A stretch of 64,000 nt of DNA from Bacillota bacterium (GTDB lineage Bacteria; Bacillota; Clostridia; Christensenellales; Aristaeellaceae): positions 1 to 64,000 of the forward strand of contig JAEYOW010000023.1 in the NCBI GenBank assembly GCA_023411375.1, in the 5' to 3' direction. The notes beneath the pieces are model-generated. The model saw only the letters and a program-made list of their open reading frames with translations, searched no databases and had not been told where the DNA came from. Of this stretch, positions 33,401 through 42,600 are shown one piece after another; position 1 is the first letter of the stretch; each line of letters begins with the position of its first letter. Made by a program: the position numbers and the translations under genes.

Positions 33401-34261
33401 CGTGCTTATCAGGTTCAATATGATTTTCTCTATAAAGGGCGAATGTCAACCACGGAAAACCATAGCGTCGGCGTGATGGCGGATGGTACGGTCGTTGCGT
33501 CAGGCAAAAACCCCGATGGACAGTGCAATGTACAGCAATGGTCGAAAATGCTGGCAGTCTCTGCGGCCGCAAAGCATACGGTTGGTTTGCGGTCCGATGG
33601 CGTGGTAGCTGCGGTGGGTAGAGATGAGGAATTTCAATGCAGAGTAAACGAGGCGGCAAGCGTTGTGGCAATATCTGTGGAAGAAGAGTACAGCGTCTTG
33701 CTTCGGACAAGCGGCAAAATAGGCTTTACTGGAACATGCAATACTTTGATTTTTGACGCGCTTCCCAAAATGGAAAACATGGTTGCCATATCGGCAGAGG
33801 ATGGACATTTTGTTGGTTTAAAATCCGATGGTACAGTTGTTGCTGTGGGAAAAAACAACTATGGGCAGTGCGATGTTGAGGATTGGAGAGACATTGTGGA
33901 AATTGCTACCGGAAAAAACCATACCGTTGGTTTAAAAGCCGACGGCACCGTTGAAATTACGGGCTCCAGCAAGGAAAGCCATTCTGAAGTTGGAAAATGG
34001 CGTGATATTGTGTCGGTTGCGGCTAGAGATTCACAGACCATAGGGTTGAAGGCGGATGGTACGGTAGTTGTGGGTTTGTATGGTCTTGGCGACGAGACAA
34101 ATGACGTTGCGGGCTGGAAAGACATTGTGGCAATCGAAGCGGGCTACAAGAATGTTTTGGGTCTTAAATCAGACGGAACCGTGGTCGCGGCGGGAAGCAA
34201 CGAGAATGGCGAGCTTAATGTCACCGGCTGGAATCTACTCAAAACACCCAAAAAGAAATAG
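30419..34261 (+). CDS. Zinc ribbon - TIR - membrane - repeat - RCC1-like protein
   Basis: A 1280-residue mosaic. Residues 1-30: zinc ribbon with C5, C8, C23 and C26. About 35-150: helical, TPR-like. About 154-290: TIR domain (FDAFICYKETD; HHVFFSRITLE; VMLVVGTRTAYLQSEWVRNEW) in which E238 occupies the place of the catalytic Glu of NAD-cleaving TIR domains. About 350-640: helical repeats ending in an Arg/Glu-rich coiled stretch. About 640-664: one membrane helix. About 668-1000: roughly nine 37-residue repeats (consensus YAEASEAFxxAGAYSDAxxRVxEPYY). About 1005-1280: seven RCC1-like repeats (HTVGLKADGTV type). The TIR part would be cytoplasmic and the propeller on the other side if the helix spans once. 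ATG 30419 follows AAAGGAAAT; ATG 30392 is an alternative. It is a single-gene unit, with no neighbouring defence genes. The role may be NAD hydrolysis signalling, but that is inferred. Confidence 0.85.
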   Translation: MILKCKMCGGGITVREGKTSVRCEYCGSNTTLPKVDDERVAALYNRANQQRMQKDFDKAELAYEAIALERPEDAEAYWCAMLCHYGVEYVKDPYSGEQLPTLHRMQTEPVLKDMNYLRAAALADPAAKELYEREAGRISVIQDRFLTISSKEKPFDAFICYKETDENGGRTPDSVYAQEIYDALTARGHHVFFSRITLENKLGEAYEPYIFAALNSARVMLVVGTRTAYLQSEWVRNEWKRFLYLMESDPAKRLIPVYRDMDAYELPEEFAYLQAQDYGKIGAQQDLLRGVEKFIGVKRGETDEAPGAQPRQAPQPASVHAQPPRHAPGDKISPLMRRAELFLEDGELDEAEAYFNRVLDLAPEYAPAYMGKVRVKLSRLEQARLAAIDDPYAKAKLLGAGTFSLEDDPDYRKAMRFSSTEESGRYAKLCEDVLTQIEQKTAYREARVLLHSAGHPDAASLERGAGRGEPLTADAAPYRRAAKLLRGIPHYRDADALAPLCEALARSVEQLPHYQAGMDGLKNALTLKQFALAAGELERAGNFRDAPQKLAECRSRAKKLAEEAYAAACGALYKAKTADEFQRVGRLFKELAFVRDVTAEVAGCERQEQECRAREEREREERRQREREALAKRETLRARLTIIAYSTLFAVFIGLIILATVILPSGHYRDAESFLSQKLYAEASEAFGRAGAYSDAEQRVGEPYYLMAEELLEEKKYAEASEAFTKAGEYSDAAKRVGEPYYTQAEALLAEGKWLEAVDAFTLAGKYRDAKERMQQQYYAHAEERLKEKKYAEASEFFKNAGAYSDAAERVNEPYYVQAEELLAEKKYAEASKAFKNAGAYSDAAERVNEPYYVQAEELLAEKKYAEASKAFKNAGAYSDAAERVGEPYYVQGQELLDKGERLGAAAAFKSAGSYMDAAKRSSKLYYQEAKIMLSRGKEIEAGAAFKLAGNYADAMEQAGKIYYLNAERLLKQKKYREAAWSFMRAAGFQDALKRAYQVQYDFLYKGRMSTTENHSVGVMADGTVVASGKNPDGQCNVQQWSKMLAVSAAAKHTVGLRSDGVVAAVGRDEEFQCRVNEAASVVAISVEEEYSVLLRTSGKIGFTGTCNTLIFDALPKMENMVAISAEDGHFVGLKSDGTVVAVGKNNYGQCDVEDWRDIVEIATGKNHTVGLKADGTVEITGSSKESHSEVGKWRDIVSVAARDSQTIGLKADGTVVVGLYGLGDETNDVAGWKDIVAIEAGYKNVLGLKSDGTVVAAGSNENGELNVTGWNLLKTPKKK
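32710..33080 (+). repeat. 111-bp near-identical tandem repeats inside the TIR gene
   Basis: Successive copies of GGGAGCGTACAGCGACG start at 32821, 32932 and 33043, exactly 111 bases (37 codons) apart, and the sequence between the last two differs at very few positions. Flanking copies are more diverged. The array encodes the YAEAS/GAYSDAAERV repeats. Confidence 0.9.
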
Positions 34262-34351
34262 CAATACGTTCCATTCGCGCCAAACCGCATTCTCGGCAGC
34301 CTCATGACGGCGGCCCCATCTCTCAAAACTCATCAATCAGGAGGAATTTTT

Positions 34352-35530
34352 ATGGCGTCCTTGCTATTACCGATTATTTACCTGGCATTCATCAGCCTGG
34401 GGCTTCCGGATTCCCTATTGGGCGCGGCGTGGCCTATCATGTACCAGGAGCTTGGGGCGACCGTTTCCTGGGCGGGCATCATCTCGATGGTGATCGCCGC
34501 GGGCACGGTGGTTTCCAGCCTTTTAAGCGAGCGGCTGAACGTCAGGTTCGGCGCGGCGAAAATAACCGCCGTAAGCGTCCTCACCACCGCCGTGGCGCTG
34601 TTTGGGTTTTCGATCAGCAACTCGTTTTGGCTGCTCTGCCTCTGGGCCGTTCCCTATGGCCTTGGCGCGGGCAGCGTCGACGCGGTTTTAAACAACTACG
34701 TCGCGCTTCACTATAAGGCGAGGCATATGAGCTGGCTGCACTGCATGTGGGGCGTCGGCTGCAGCATAGGGCCGATGGTCATGGGTTACGCCATTTCCGC
34801 GGGGTCCTGGAACATGGGCTACGGGATCATTTCGATTTTTCAAATTGCCCTGACGGCCGTTCTGTTTTTCAGCATTCCGCTGTGGAAACGGCCCGCGCGT
34901 GAAAGCTCCCAAACGGACGCGCCCCGGCATCATTCTATCCGGGAACTGACGGGGCTTCCAGGCGTCAGGGAAGTGCTCGTCTGCTTTTTCTGCTACTGCG
35001 CGCTGGAATCCACCGTGGGCATGTGGGCGGCGAGCTACTGCACCCTTTTCCGGGGTATTCCCGCCCAGCAGGCGGCCAGGTGGGCAAGCCTGTTTTACAT
35101 CGGCATTACCGTGGGGCGCTTCGTCTGCGGCTTTATCAGCATGAAGATCAACGATCAGAACATGATCCGCCTGGGCCAGGGCGTTATGGCGCTGGGAATC
35201 GTGGCGGTTCTTATGCCGTTTGGCGACGGCCTGCTGTTCGCGGGGCTGATTCTGATTGGGCTTGGCTGCGCGCCGGTCTATCCGTCCATCATCCACGAAA
35301 CGCCCGCCAATTTCGGCCCGGAGGTAAGCCAGGGAATCATCGGCGTGCAGATGGCGTGCGCGTATATCGGCAGCTGCCTTATGCCGCCCATTTTCGGCTT
35401 TCTGGCAGAGAAAATCTCGTTTGCAATCTATCCGCTGTACCTTGCCGTTATCCTGCTGCTGATGATTTTCATGTCGGAACGCTTGCATGTGAAAACCGCA
35501 GTGCGTCGAAGCGAATACACAGAGGTATAA
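34352..35530 (+). CDS. MFS transporter
   Basis: A 392-residue major facilitator with 12 predicted membrane segments. The N-terminus ISLGLPDSLLGAAWP and the central ALHYKARHMSWLHCMWGVGCSIGP resemble the FucP/YbjJ-like sugar branch of the superfamily. The ATG at 34352 follows AGGAGGAAT; it is a monocistronic unit after the TIR gene (90-base gap). The C-terminal tail is charged. The substrate is unknown, with a sugar or small metabolite likely. It ends at a strong bidirectional terminator. Confidence 0.88.
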   Translation: MASLLLPIIYLAFISLGLPDSLLGAAWPIMYQELGATVSWAGIISMVIAAGTVVSSLLSERLNVRFGAAKITAVSVLTTAVALFGFSISNSFWLLCLWAVPYGLGAGSVDAVLNNYVALHYKARHMSWLHCMWGVGCSIGPMVMGYAISAGSWNMGYGIISIFQIALTAVLFFSIPLWKRPARESSQTDAPRHHSIRELTGLPGVREVLVCFFCYCALESTVGMWAASYCTLFRGIPAQQAARWASLFYIGITVGRFVCGFISMKINDQNMIRLGQGVMALGIVAVLMPFGDGLLFAGLILIGLGCAPVYPSIIHETPANFGPEVSQGIIGVQMACAYIGSCLMPPIFGFLAEKISFAIYPLYLAVILLLMIFMSERLHVKTAVRRSEYTEV

Positions 35531-35563
35531 AACGGGCGGGTCATCCATAAGCCCAGTCCAGCC

Positions 35564-35611
35564 AAACAGCGCCGGTTCCCGCATTACGCGGGAACCGGCG
35601 CTGTTTTTTGT
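35564..35611. terminator. Strong bidirectional terminator
   Basis: A 19-bp perfect stem (35564-35582 against 35588-35606) with a five-base loop, flanked by A's on the left and a T-run on the right. It serves the MFS gene (plus) and the YqeY gene (minus). Confidence 0.95.
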
Positions 35612-35619
35612 TGATGCGG

Positions 35620-36066
35620 TTATTGCAAAACCTCTCCCACCAGCCGGTTGACCACGGCGCCGTCCGCCTTGCCGCCAAGCTTTGGCATCAGGGTTTTCAT
35701 CAGCTTTCCCTTGTCCTTCGCCGTGGGCTGGTCAATGCCGAGCCCGGCAAGCGTTTCGCGTATCACGGCCCGAATCGCGTCCTCGTCCATGCGCGCGGGC
35801 GCAAACTCGCCGTACACCGCGATGCGCAGCTTGCATTCCTCAATCACGGCAGCACGATCCGGCGGCGTGGTGTCAAGCGTTTCCTGCGCCTCCTTGATCT
35901 CCCGGTATACGACGGCGTTTTCCTCATCCTCCGTCAGGTCGGCGCGCTTGTCGATAAACTTGGCCTTGAGCGCCGACAGCAGCAGCGAAAGCGCCTCCTT
36001 GCGGGGTTTATCGCCCGCCTTTAACGCATCCATCATGGCCTTGCGCACAACGTCGATCTTGCTCAT
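35620..36066 (-). CDS. GatB/YqeY domain-containing protein
   Basis: A 148-residue YqeY-like protein, the stand-alone form of the tRNA-binding tail of GatB. SKIDVVRKAMMDALKAGDKPRKEALSLLLSALK, then ECKLRIAVYGEFAPARMDEDAI, and KGKLMKTLMPKLGGKADGAVVNRLV are diagnostic. The length is normal. Probably it assists tRNA-dependent amidation or binds tRNA; the exact role is not established. It lies alone between two plus-strand genes, with a TATAAT box (minus strand, about 36151-36156) upstream. Confidence 0.9.
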   Translation of the reverse strand: MSKIDVVRKAMMDALKAGDKPRKEALSLLLSALKAKFIDKRADLTEDEENAVVYREIKEAQETLDTTPPDRAAVIEECKLRIAVYGEFAPARMDEDAIRAVIRETLAGLGIDQPTAKDKGKLMKTLMPKLGGKADGAVVNRLVGEVLQ

Positions 36067-36184
36067 GGGTTAACCATCCTTCCTCAATCGCGCACAGAAC
36101 AGGAAAAGGCCATCCGGCCCTATCCCTCCGTTTGCCTGCTATCAGGCTTATTATACCACATACCGCCATTGGACGCCATCGGGA

Positions 36185-36213
36185 TGGACAGGCGCGTGTC
36201 CGTCCGTTATACT
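36185..36213 (+). promoter_or_regulatory. Promoter of the glycosylase gene
   Basis: TGGACA (36185-36190), 17 bases, TATACT (36208-36213), 18 bases before the ATG. Confidence 0.6.
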
Positions 36214-36231
36214 GGGTGGGAGGTGTTGGTT

Positions 36232-37065
36232 ATGCCCATGGAGCTTTGTATCCCCTGCTTTGATCCTTTTGCTATCGCGCGCAGCGGGCAGTGCTTCCGC
36301 ATGCACGCGGTATCCCCGCGCGTAGTCGTCGCGGTCGCGGGCCGCGACCGCCTGCGCGTCACCGCGCTTGGCAAATCGCGCTTCCGGTTTGATTGCGGGC
36401 CGGAGGCGTTTGAGCGCCTCTGGAGGCCCTATTTCGATCTGGACCTGGACTACGGGGCCATAGAGGCGAGGGCAAAGGCTGGCGACGAAACGCTTTGCCG
36501 CGCCGCGTGCGCCTGCGGCGGCCTGCGCATTCTCCGGCAGGACCCGTGGGAAACGCTCATCAGCTTTTTGATCTCCCAGCGCAAAAGCATCAAAGCCATC
36601 CAATCGTGTATTGAAAAGCTTTGCGAACGCTACGGCGAACCCCTTGGCGGCGCGGCAGGCTATTTCGCCTTTCCGCCGCCACAGGCGCTGATCGCGGCGG
36701 GAGAGGACGGCCTGCGCGCCTGCGGCACGGGCTACCGCGCGCCCTATCTGCTGGACGCGGCCCGGCGTGTATGTATGGGAGACGTTCCGCTGGACGGTAT
36801 GCGCGACTGGCCCAACGACAGGCTGATGGAGCGGCTGCAAACCATCAGCGGAGTTGGGATAAAGGTGGCCAGCTGCGTGGCGCTTTTCGGCTTTCACCGG
36901 CTTGACGTTTCCCCGGTGGACGTATGGATTCAGCGCGTGATTGACGAGTCCTACGGCGGAGAATCTCCTTTTGAGGCCTATGGCGCCTATGCGGGTGTAT
37001 TTCAGCAATATTTGTTTTTGGAACGGCTGGACGCGGCGCATGAAAGCCGTGCCTCCAAGGCCTGA
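36232..37065 (+). CDS. 8-oxoguanine DNA glycosylase (OGG1-type)
   Basis: A 277-residue DNA repair enzyme. It has an OGG N-terminal domain (CFDPFAIARSGQCFRM) and the helix-hairpin-helix GPD core. The catalytic Lys211 is in SGVGIKVASC and Asp230 in SPVDVWIQ, spaced 19 apart as in human OGG1. It should excise 8-oxoguanine paired with cytosine and nick the strand as an AP lyase. The ATG at 36232 follows GGGAGGTG; a longer frame from 36169 precedes the promoter and was rejected. It converges with uvrB (17-base gap). Confidence 0.9.
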   Translation: MPMELCIPCFDPFAIARSGQCFRMHAVSPRVVVAVAGRDRLRVTALGKSRFRFDCGPEAFERLWRPYFDLDLDYGAIEARAKAGDETLCRAACACGGLRILRQDPWETLISFLISQRKSIKAIQSCIEKLCERYGEPLGGAAGYFAFPPPQALIAAGEDGLRACGTGYRAPYLLDAARRVCMGDVPLDGMRDWPNDRLMERLQTISGVGIKVASCVALFGFHRLDVSPVDVWIQRVIDESYGGESPFEAYGAYAGVFQQYLFLERLDAAHESRASKA

Positions 37066-37082
37066 CAGCCCCCTCTTTTCTC

Positions 37083-39089
<2,007 letters not shown>

Positions 39090-39424
39090 CGCTGTGCGTC
39101 CTTTCGTGGAGATAGGATGATTATAGCATGTTTCCACCAGTGGAGGAAGAGGGCAGGCTATGTGGAAAAAGGGCTTGGCGTTTGCGAACGAAAATTATTT
39201 TCCACTTGACTCGGCGGTTTGCAACCTTCGCACGTCGCTATGCCGCCAAATTTCCCCATGGCCGTCGCACTACAGCCGCTCGCGGGGGTCTTGCAAAACG
39301 TTTCCACGCAACATGAAGACGGTTTGAGGCGGTCAAAATGAGCGCGACGGGAGGGAATGAACATGCCAGAAACAAGGAATTCGGTTCATTTGCGGCGCGT
39401 CGCGCGCATCGGGGTGAGGTCGCC
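39090..39424. other. Divergent region between uvrB and murA
   Basis: 335 bases between the uvrB start and the chosen murA start. A minus-strand extended -10 (TGC-TATAAT, 39120-39125 on the plus strand) probably drives uvrB. No convincing LexA box was seen. The plus half (39150-39335) is unassigned; a TTGACT at about 39207 lacks a matching -10. Confidence 0.5.
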
Positions 39425-40681
39425 GTGGCAACCTATCTAATCCGGCACGCGCCACATCTCAGCGGCGAGGTGGAGGTCAGCGCGGCAAAAAACGCGGTGC
39501 TGCCCATTCTGGCGGCGGGGCTACTTACCGAGGATCCGCTCATCATCAAGGAGGTTCCGCGCATTACCGACGTGGACACGCTTTTGCAGATCCTGCGCGA
39601 TTGCGGCGCGGAGGTTGTGCGAAGCGGCTCGGACGTGTCGGTGTGCGCGCTTCAGCCGCAAAGCCCCCAGCATGAGGAAAACATGCGCCGGCTCCGCGCG
39701 AGCATCCTCATCCTGGGTCCCATCCTTACCAGAAGCGGAAGCGCGTGCGTGGGCTTGCCGGGCGGCTGCGCCATCGGCCAGCGGCCCATCGATCTGCACG
39801 TAAAGGGACTTCAGGGGCTCGGCGCGCAGGTGTATCCGCTGGGCGGCAAGCGTCAGCTCTCGGGTAAGCTGACGGGCGCGCGCATCTACCTGGATCTGCC
39901 CAGCGTAGGCGCTACGGAAAATCTCATGATGGCCGCGACGCTGGCGCAGGGCCAAACCACATTGGAAAACGCAGCCAAGGAACCCGAAATTGTGGACCTC
40001 GCCAACTGCCTTAACCAGATGGGCGCGTGCATCACGGGCGCGGGAACCGGCACAGTGTCCATCATGGGCGTAGAGCGCCTTCATGGCGCGATTTACCATC
40101 CGATCCCGGACCGCGTGGAGGCGGGAACGCTTTTGTGCGCCGCCGCCATCAGCGAGGGAAGCGTACTTGTCAGGGGTGCGTGCGCGGAGCACATGCGCTC
40201 GCTCCTCTTCAAGCTGGCGGAAACCGGCGTTGGCATCCGCGAAACGCCGGCGGGTATTCGGCTTAACGGCTGCGCCGTGTCGCCGTTTGAGGTGCGTACC
40301 TTAGCTTACCCAGGCTTTCCAACGGACATGCAAGCGCCCATGACCGTCGTCGCCCTGCGCTGCCACGGTACGAGCATGCTGCATGAAACCGTGTTTGAAA
40401 ACCGTTTCATGCATGCGGCGGAGCTGTGCCGGCTGGGCGCGCACATCCGGGTGGAGGGTAACGTCGCGCTGGTGGAGGGCGGTGTGCCGCTGCGGGGCGC
40501 GGTGGTCAAAAGCACGGACCTGCGCGCGGGCGCGGCCATGATGCTTGCCGGGCTGCTTGCCGAGGGTGAAACCATTCTACAGGACCCATCCGGACACATC
40601 GAGCGCGGATACCAGGATTTACCTGAAAAGCTTCGTGCGCTTGGGGCGGATATCGAGCGGATTGAGGATTACCCGGTGTGA
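39425..40681 (+). CDS. murA: UDP-N-acetylglucosamine 1-carboxyvinyltransferase
   Basis: A 418-residue MurA, catalysing the first committed step of peptidoglycan synthesis (enolpyruvyl transfer from PEP to UDP-GlcNAc). Catalytic Cys115 is in GGCAIGQRPIDLH, exactly at the standard position when the GTG at 39425 is used, which also gives the family's usual length. AKNAVLPILAAGLL at the N-terminus and YPGFPTDMQAPM supply the other active-site residues (Lys22/Asn23, Asp). GTGAGGT precedes the start. A start at 39338 would add 29 residues. Having Cys115 rather than Asp, it should be sensitive to fosfomycin. It converges with dinB (8-base gap). Confidence 0.95.
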   Translation: MATYLIRHAPHLSGEVEVSAAKNAVLPILAAGLLTEDPLIIKEVPRITDVDTLLQILRDCGAEVVRSGSDVSVCALQPQSPQHEENMRRLRASILILGPILTRSGSACVGLPGGCAIGQRPIDLHVKGLQGLGAQVYPLGGKRQLSGKLTGARIYLDLPSVGATENLMMAATLAQGQTTLENAAKEPEIVDLANCLNQMGACITGAGTGTVSIMGVERLHGAIYHPIPDRVEAGTLLCAAAISEGSVLVRGACAEHMRSLLFKLAETGVGIRETPAGIRLNGCAVSPFEVRTLAYPGFPTDMQAPMTVVALRCHGTSMLHETVFENRFMHAAELCRLGAHIRVEGNVALVEGGVPLRGAVVKSTDLRAGAAMMLAGLLAEGETILQDPSGHIERGYQDLPEKLRALGADIERIEDYPV

Positions 40682-40689
40682 TGCGCGTC

Positions 40690-41934
40690 CTACTTAAAAT
40701 ACGGCTCGGGATGAAGCACATGTTCCTCCTTTGGATTAATCTGCCCCAGCGCGCGGTCGTAGAGCATTACCGCGCGCTGGATGGCGAAATGCCCGTACTT
40801 TTCCCGGATACCGTCCACCGTGCGGTCAAGAACCGCCCGTTTTTGCCGCTGCGCCTCCTCCGGCAAAAAGGAAAGCTGGACAAGCTCGTTGGTCGCGCAC
40901 AACCGCGATACGCTGACCCCCATGGAGCGCAGCGGCTCCCTTTCATCCCAATGGCGGCACAGCAGGCCGAACGCGGCGTCAAAAAAGTCGCAGCTGCAAT
41001 CGGTGGTAAAATCCAGCGTGCACTGGCGCTGAAAGGTTTCCAGCCGCGTGTCGCGAAGGCTCAGCTGAACCACGCGCCCTACAAGCCCATGCTTGCGCAT
41101 GCGGGAGGCGACGCTTTCGCACAGCCCGTACAGGGTGATGCGGGCGTCGCGGCGCGTTGTGATATCATGCGCGGCAGTGATCGAATTGCCCACGCTCTTG
41201 ACCGTGGGCTCCGCGTCGGTAGCCAGCACGGCGGAAAGGTCGTCGCCATGGGCAAAGCCGCTGAGCGTCAGCCCGTTTTTGCCCAGAAGCCCCTTGAGCA
41301 CGTTGGGATCGGCGGCGGCGAGATGTCCCACTGTATAAATACCGATGCTGTTTAATTTGCGCGCGGTGGATCTGCCGATAAACAGAAGCTCTCCCACGGG
41401 CAGCGGATCAAGCACGCTGGCGCGGTTATCCTCGCTGACCACGCTGACCGCGTCCGGCTTTTTGAGGTCGCTTCCCAACTTGGCGAACACGCGGTTGTCG
41501 CCCACGCCGATGCTGACCGTCAGCCCCGTCTCCTCCCGAACGGTATGGCGAAGGTGGTTGGCGACGCGTTCCCCCCGCGAAAGGCTCATATCCGGCCCGC
41601 TTAAATCCAGCCAGGCCTCGTCCACGCCGAAGGGCTGCACATGGCTGGTATACCGGGAGAAAATGTCCCGCACCACGCGGCTTAGGCGCAGCACCTCGCC
41701 AAAATCCGGCGCGAGGATGACCAGCCCGGGACATAACTGCCGCGCCTGCCAGATCACCTGCCCGGTTTTAATGCCGCGCCCCTTGGCGGGCATGTTTTTT
41801 GCCAGCACAATGCCGTGGCGCTGGGTTGGGTCCCCACATACGGCCACGGGAACCTCCCTGAGGTCGGGACGGTTCAGGCAGGCTACGGAGGCATAGAAAT
41901 TATTGAGATCGGCGTGCAGAATTACCTTAGCCAC
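40690..41934 (-). CDS. dinB: DNA polymerase IV (Y family)
   Basis: A 414-residue translesion polymerase. The palm motifs HADLNNFYASV and GVDEAWLDLSG supply the catalytic Asp and Glu residues, and AKLGSDLKKPDAV plus KLNSIGIYTVGHL are the thumb/HhH region. The GTG at 41934 (VAKVIL) follows GGAGGG. A longer frame would start inside a LexA operator. No beta-clamp motif could be assigned with certainty at the C-terminus. Two LexA boxes show SOS control. In Clostridia such enzymes are DinB-type (Pol IV). Confidence 0.93.
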   Translation of the reverse strand: MAKVILHADLNNFYASVACLNRPDLREVPVAVCGDPTQRHGIVLAKNMPAKGRGIKTGQVIWQARQLCPGLVILAPDFGEVLRLSRVVRDIFSRYTSHVQPFGVDEAWLDLSGPDMSLSRGERVANHLRHTVREETGLTVSIGVGDNRVFAKLGSDLKKPDAVSVVSEDNRASVLDPLPVGELLFIGRSTARKLNSIGIYTVGHLAAADPNVLKGLLGKNGLTLSGFAHGDDLSAVLATDAEPTVKSVGNSITAAHDITTRRDARITLYGLCESVASRMRKHGLVGRVVQLSLRDTRLETFQRQCTLDFTTDCSCDFFDAAFGLLCRHWDEREPLRSMGVSVSRLCATNELVQLSFLPEEAQRQKRAVLDRTVDGIREKYGHFAIQRAVMLYDRALGQINPKEEHVLHPEPYFK

Positions 41935-41966
41935 GGCGCGTCCCTCCAGCACGGATGAAAAATAAT

Positions 41967-41980
41967 CGAACATATGTTCG
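41967..41980. promoter_or_regulatory. LexA (SOS) box, promoter-downstream copy
   Basis: CGAACATATGTTCG, a perfect 14-base palindrome matching the Gram-positive LexA consensus (CGAAC-N4-GTTCG). It lies between the dinB -10 element and the ribosome-binding site. Confidence 0.93.
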
Positions 41981-41987
41981 TAGTGAT

Positions 41988-42016
41988 ATTATAAGAACAT
42001 ATGTTCTAAAAATCAA
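41988..42016 (-). promoter_or_regulatory. dinB promoter
   Basis: On the minus strand: TTGATT (42011-42016), 17 bases, TATAAT (41988-41993). The spacer is filled by the second LexA box, so LexA binding must exclude RNA polymerase. Confidence 0.85.
41994..42007. promoter_or_regulatory. LexA (SOS) box within the promoter spacer
   Basis: AGAACATATGTTCT, a perfect palindrome, differing from the downstream box only in its outer base pair. The centre-to-centre distance of 27 bases is near two and a half helical turns. Confidence 0.88.
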
Positions 42017-42105
42017 GGGCAAAATATGGGGGGGTCTGGCGCAAGGCACACCATCCGCGGACCCGCATAGGATGACATGGGCGGCGGAAAGCGGGAGGAA
42101 ATGGT

Positions 42106-42134
42106 TTTACAATCCGCCCGCTTCGTGGTATGAT
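42106..42134 (+). promoter_or_regulatory. mazF promoter
   Basis: TTTACA (42106-42111), 17 bases, TATGAT (42129-42134), 35 bases before the ATG. There is no room for an antitoxin gene between promoter and mazF. Confidence 0.7.
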
Positions 42135-42168
42135 AAGAACGCTAAGCCGCCTCGGAGTGTGAGAAGCC

Positions 42169-42525
42169 ATGAAAAGAGGCGATATCTACATGGCCGAGCT
42201 GGACCCTGTCGTTGGCAGCGAGCAGGGCGGATGCCGGCCAGTGTTGATTATACAAAATGATATGGGCAATCTGCATGCGCCTACGGTTATCGCCGTCCCC
42301 CTGACGGGCAGCACAAACAAGCCGGCCCTGCCCACGCACGTTCGTGTGGCGCGCGGGGAAGGCGGCTTGTGGCGGGAATCAACCGTGCTTTGCGAACAGG
42401 TGCGGACATTGGAAAAAACCCGCCTGTTGCGCCATCTGGGAACATTGCCGGCCGAAACCATGCGGCAGGTGGAGCGGGCGCTTTTCGTATCGCTGGATAT
42501 GGCGTGCGAATGCGACGCAGAATAA
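42169..42525 (+). CDS. mazF: MazF/PemK-family mRNA endoribonuclease toxin
   Basis: A 118-residue MazF-family protein. KRGDIYMAELDPVVGSEQGGCRPVLIIQ and VIAVPLTGS are the SH3-like core, and the conserved Arg and Thr/Ser catalytic residues (CRPVLI; LTGS) are present. It is close in length to EndoA of Bacillus, which cleaves RNA at UACAU. No cognate MazE/EndoAI is upstream, and the promoter directly precedes the toxin gene. It is therefore either an orphan controlled from elsewhere or a housekeeping ribonuclease. A GC hairpin (42530-42578) separates it from the YitT-family gene. Confidence 0.88.
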   Translation: MKRGDIYMAELDPVVGSEQGGCRPVLIIQNDMGNLHAPTVIAVPLTGSTNKPALPTHVRVARGEGGLWRESTVLCEQVRTLEKTRLLRHLGTLPAETMRQVERALFVSLDMACECDAE

Positions 42526-42529
42526 AGAG

Positions 42530-42578
42530 GGCGCCGCCGGAGGCCGTTGGATGGAATTCTGGCGCTTCCGGCGGCGCC
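42530..42578 (+). other. GC-rich hairpin after mazF
   Basis: GGCGCCGCCGGA pairs with TCCGGCGGCGCC (12 bp) around a 25-base loop. There is no T-run, and the right arm lies close to the YitT-family ribosome site. It could be a weak terminator or a translation-modulating structure. Confidence 0.5.
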
Positions 42579-42600
42579 ATGAACAACAAAGGAGCACCCT

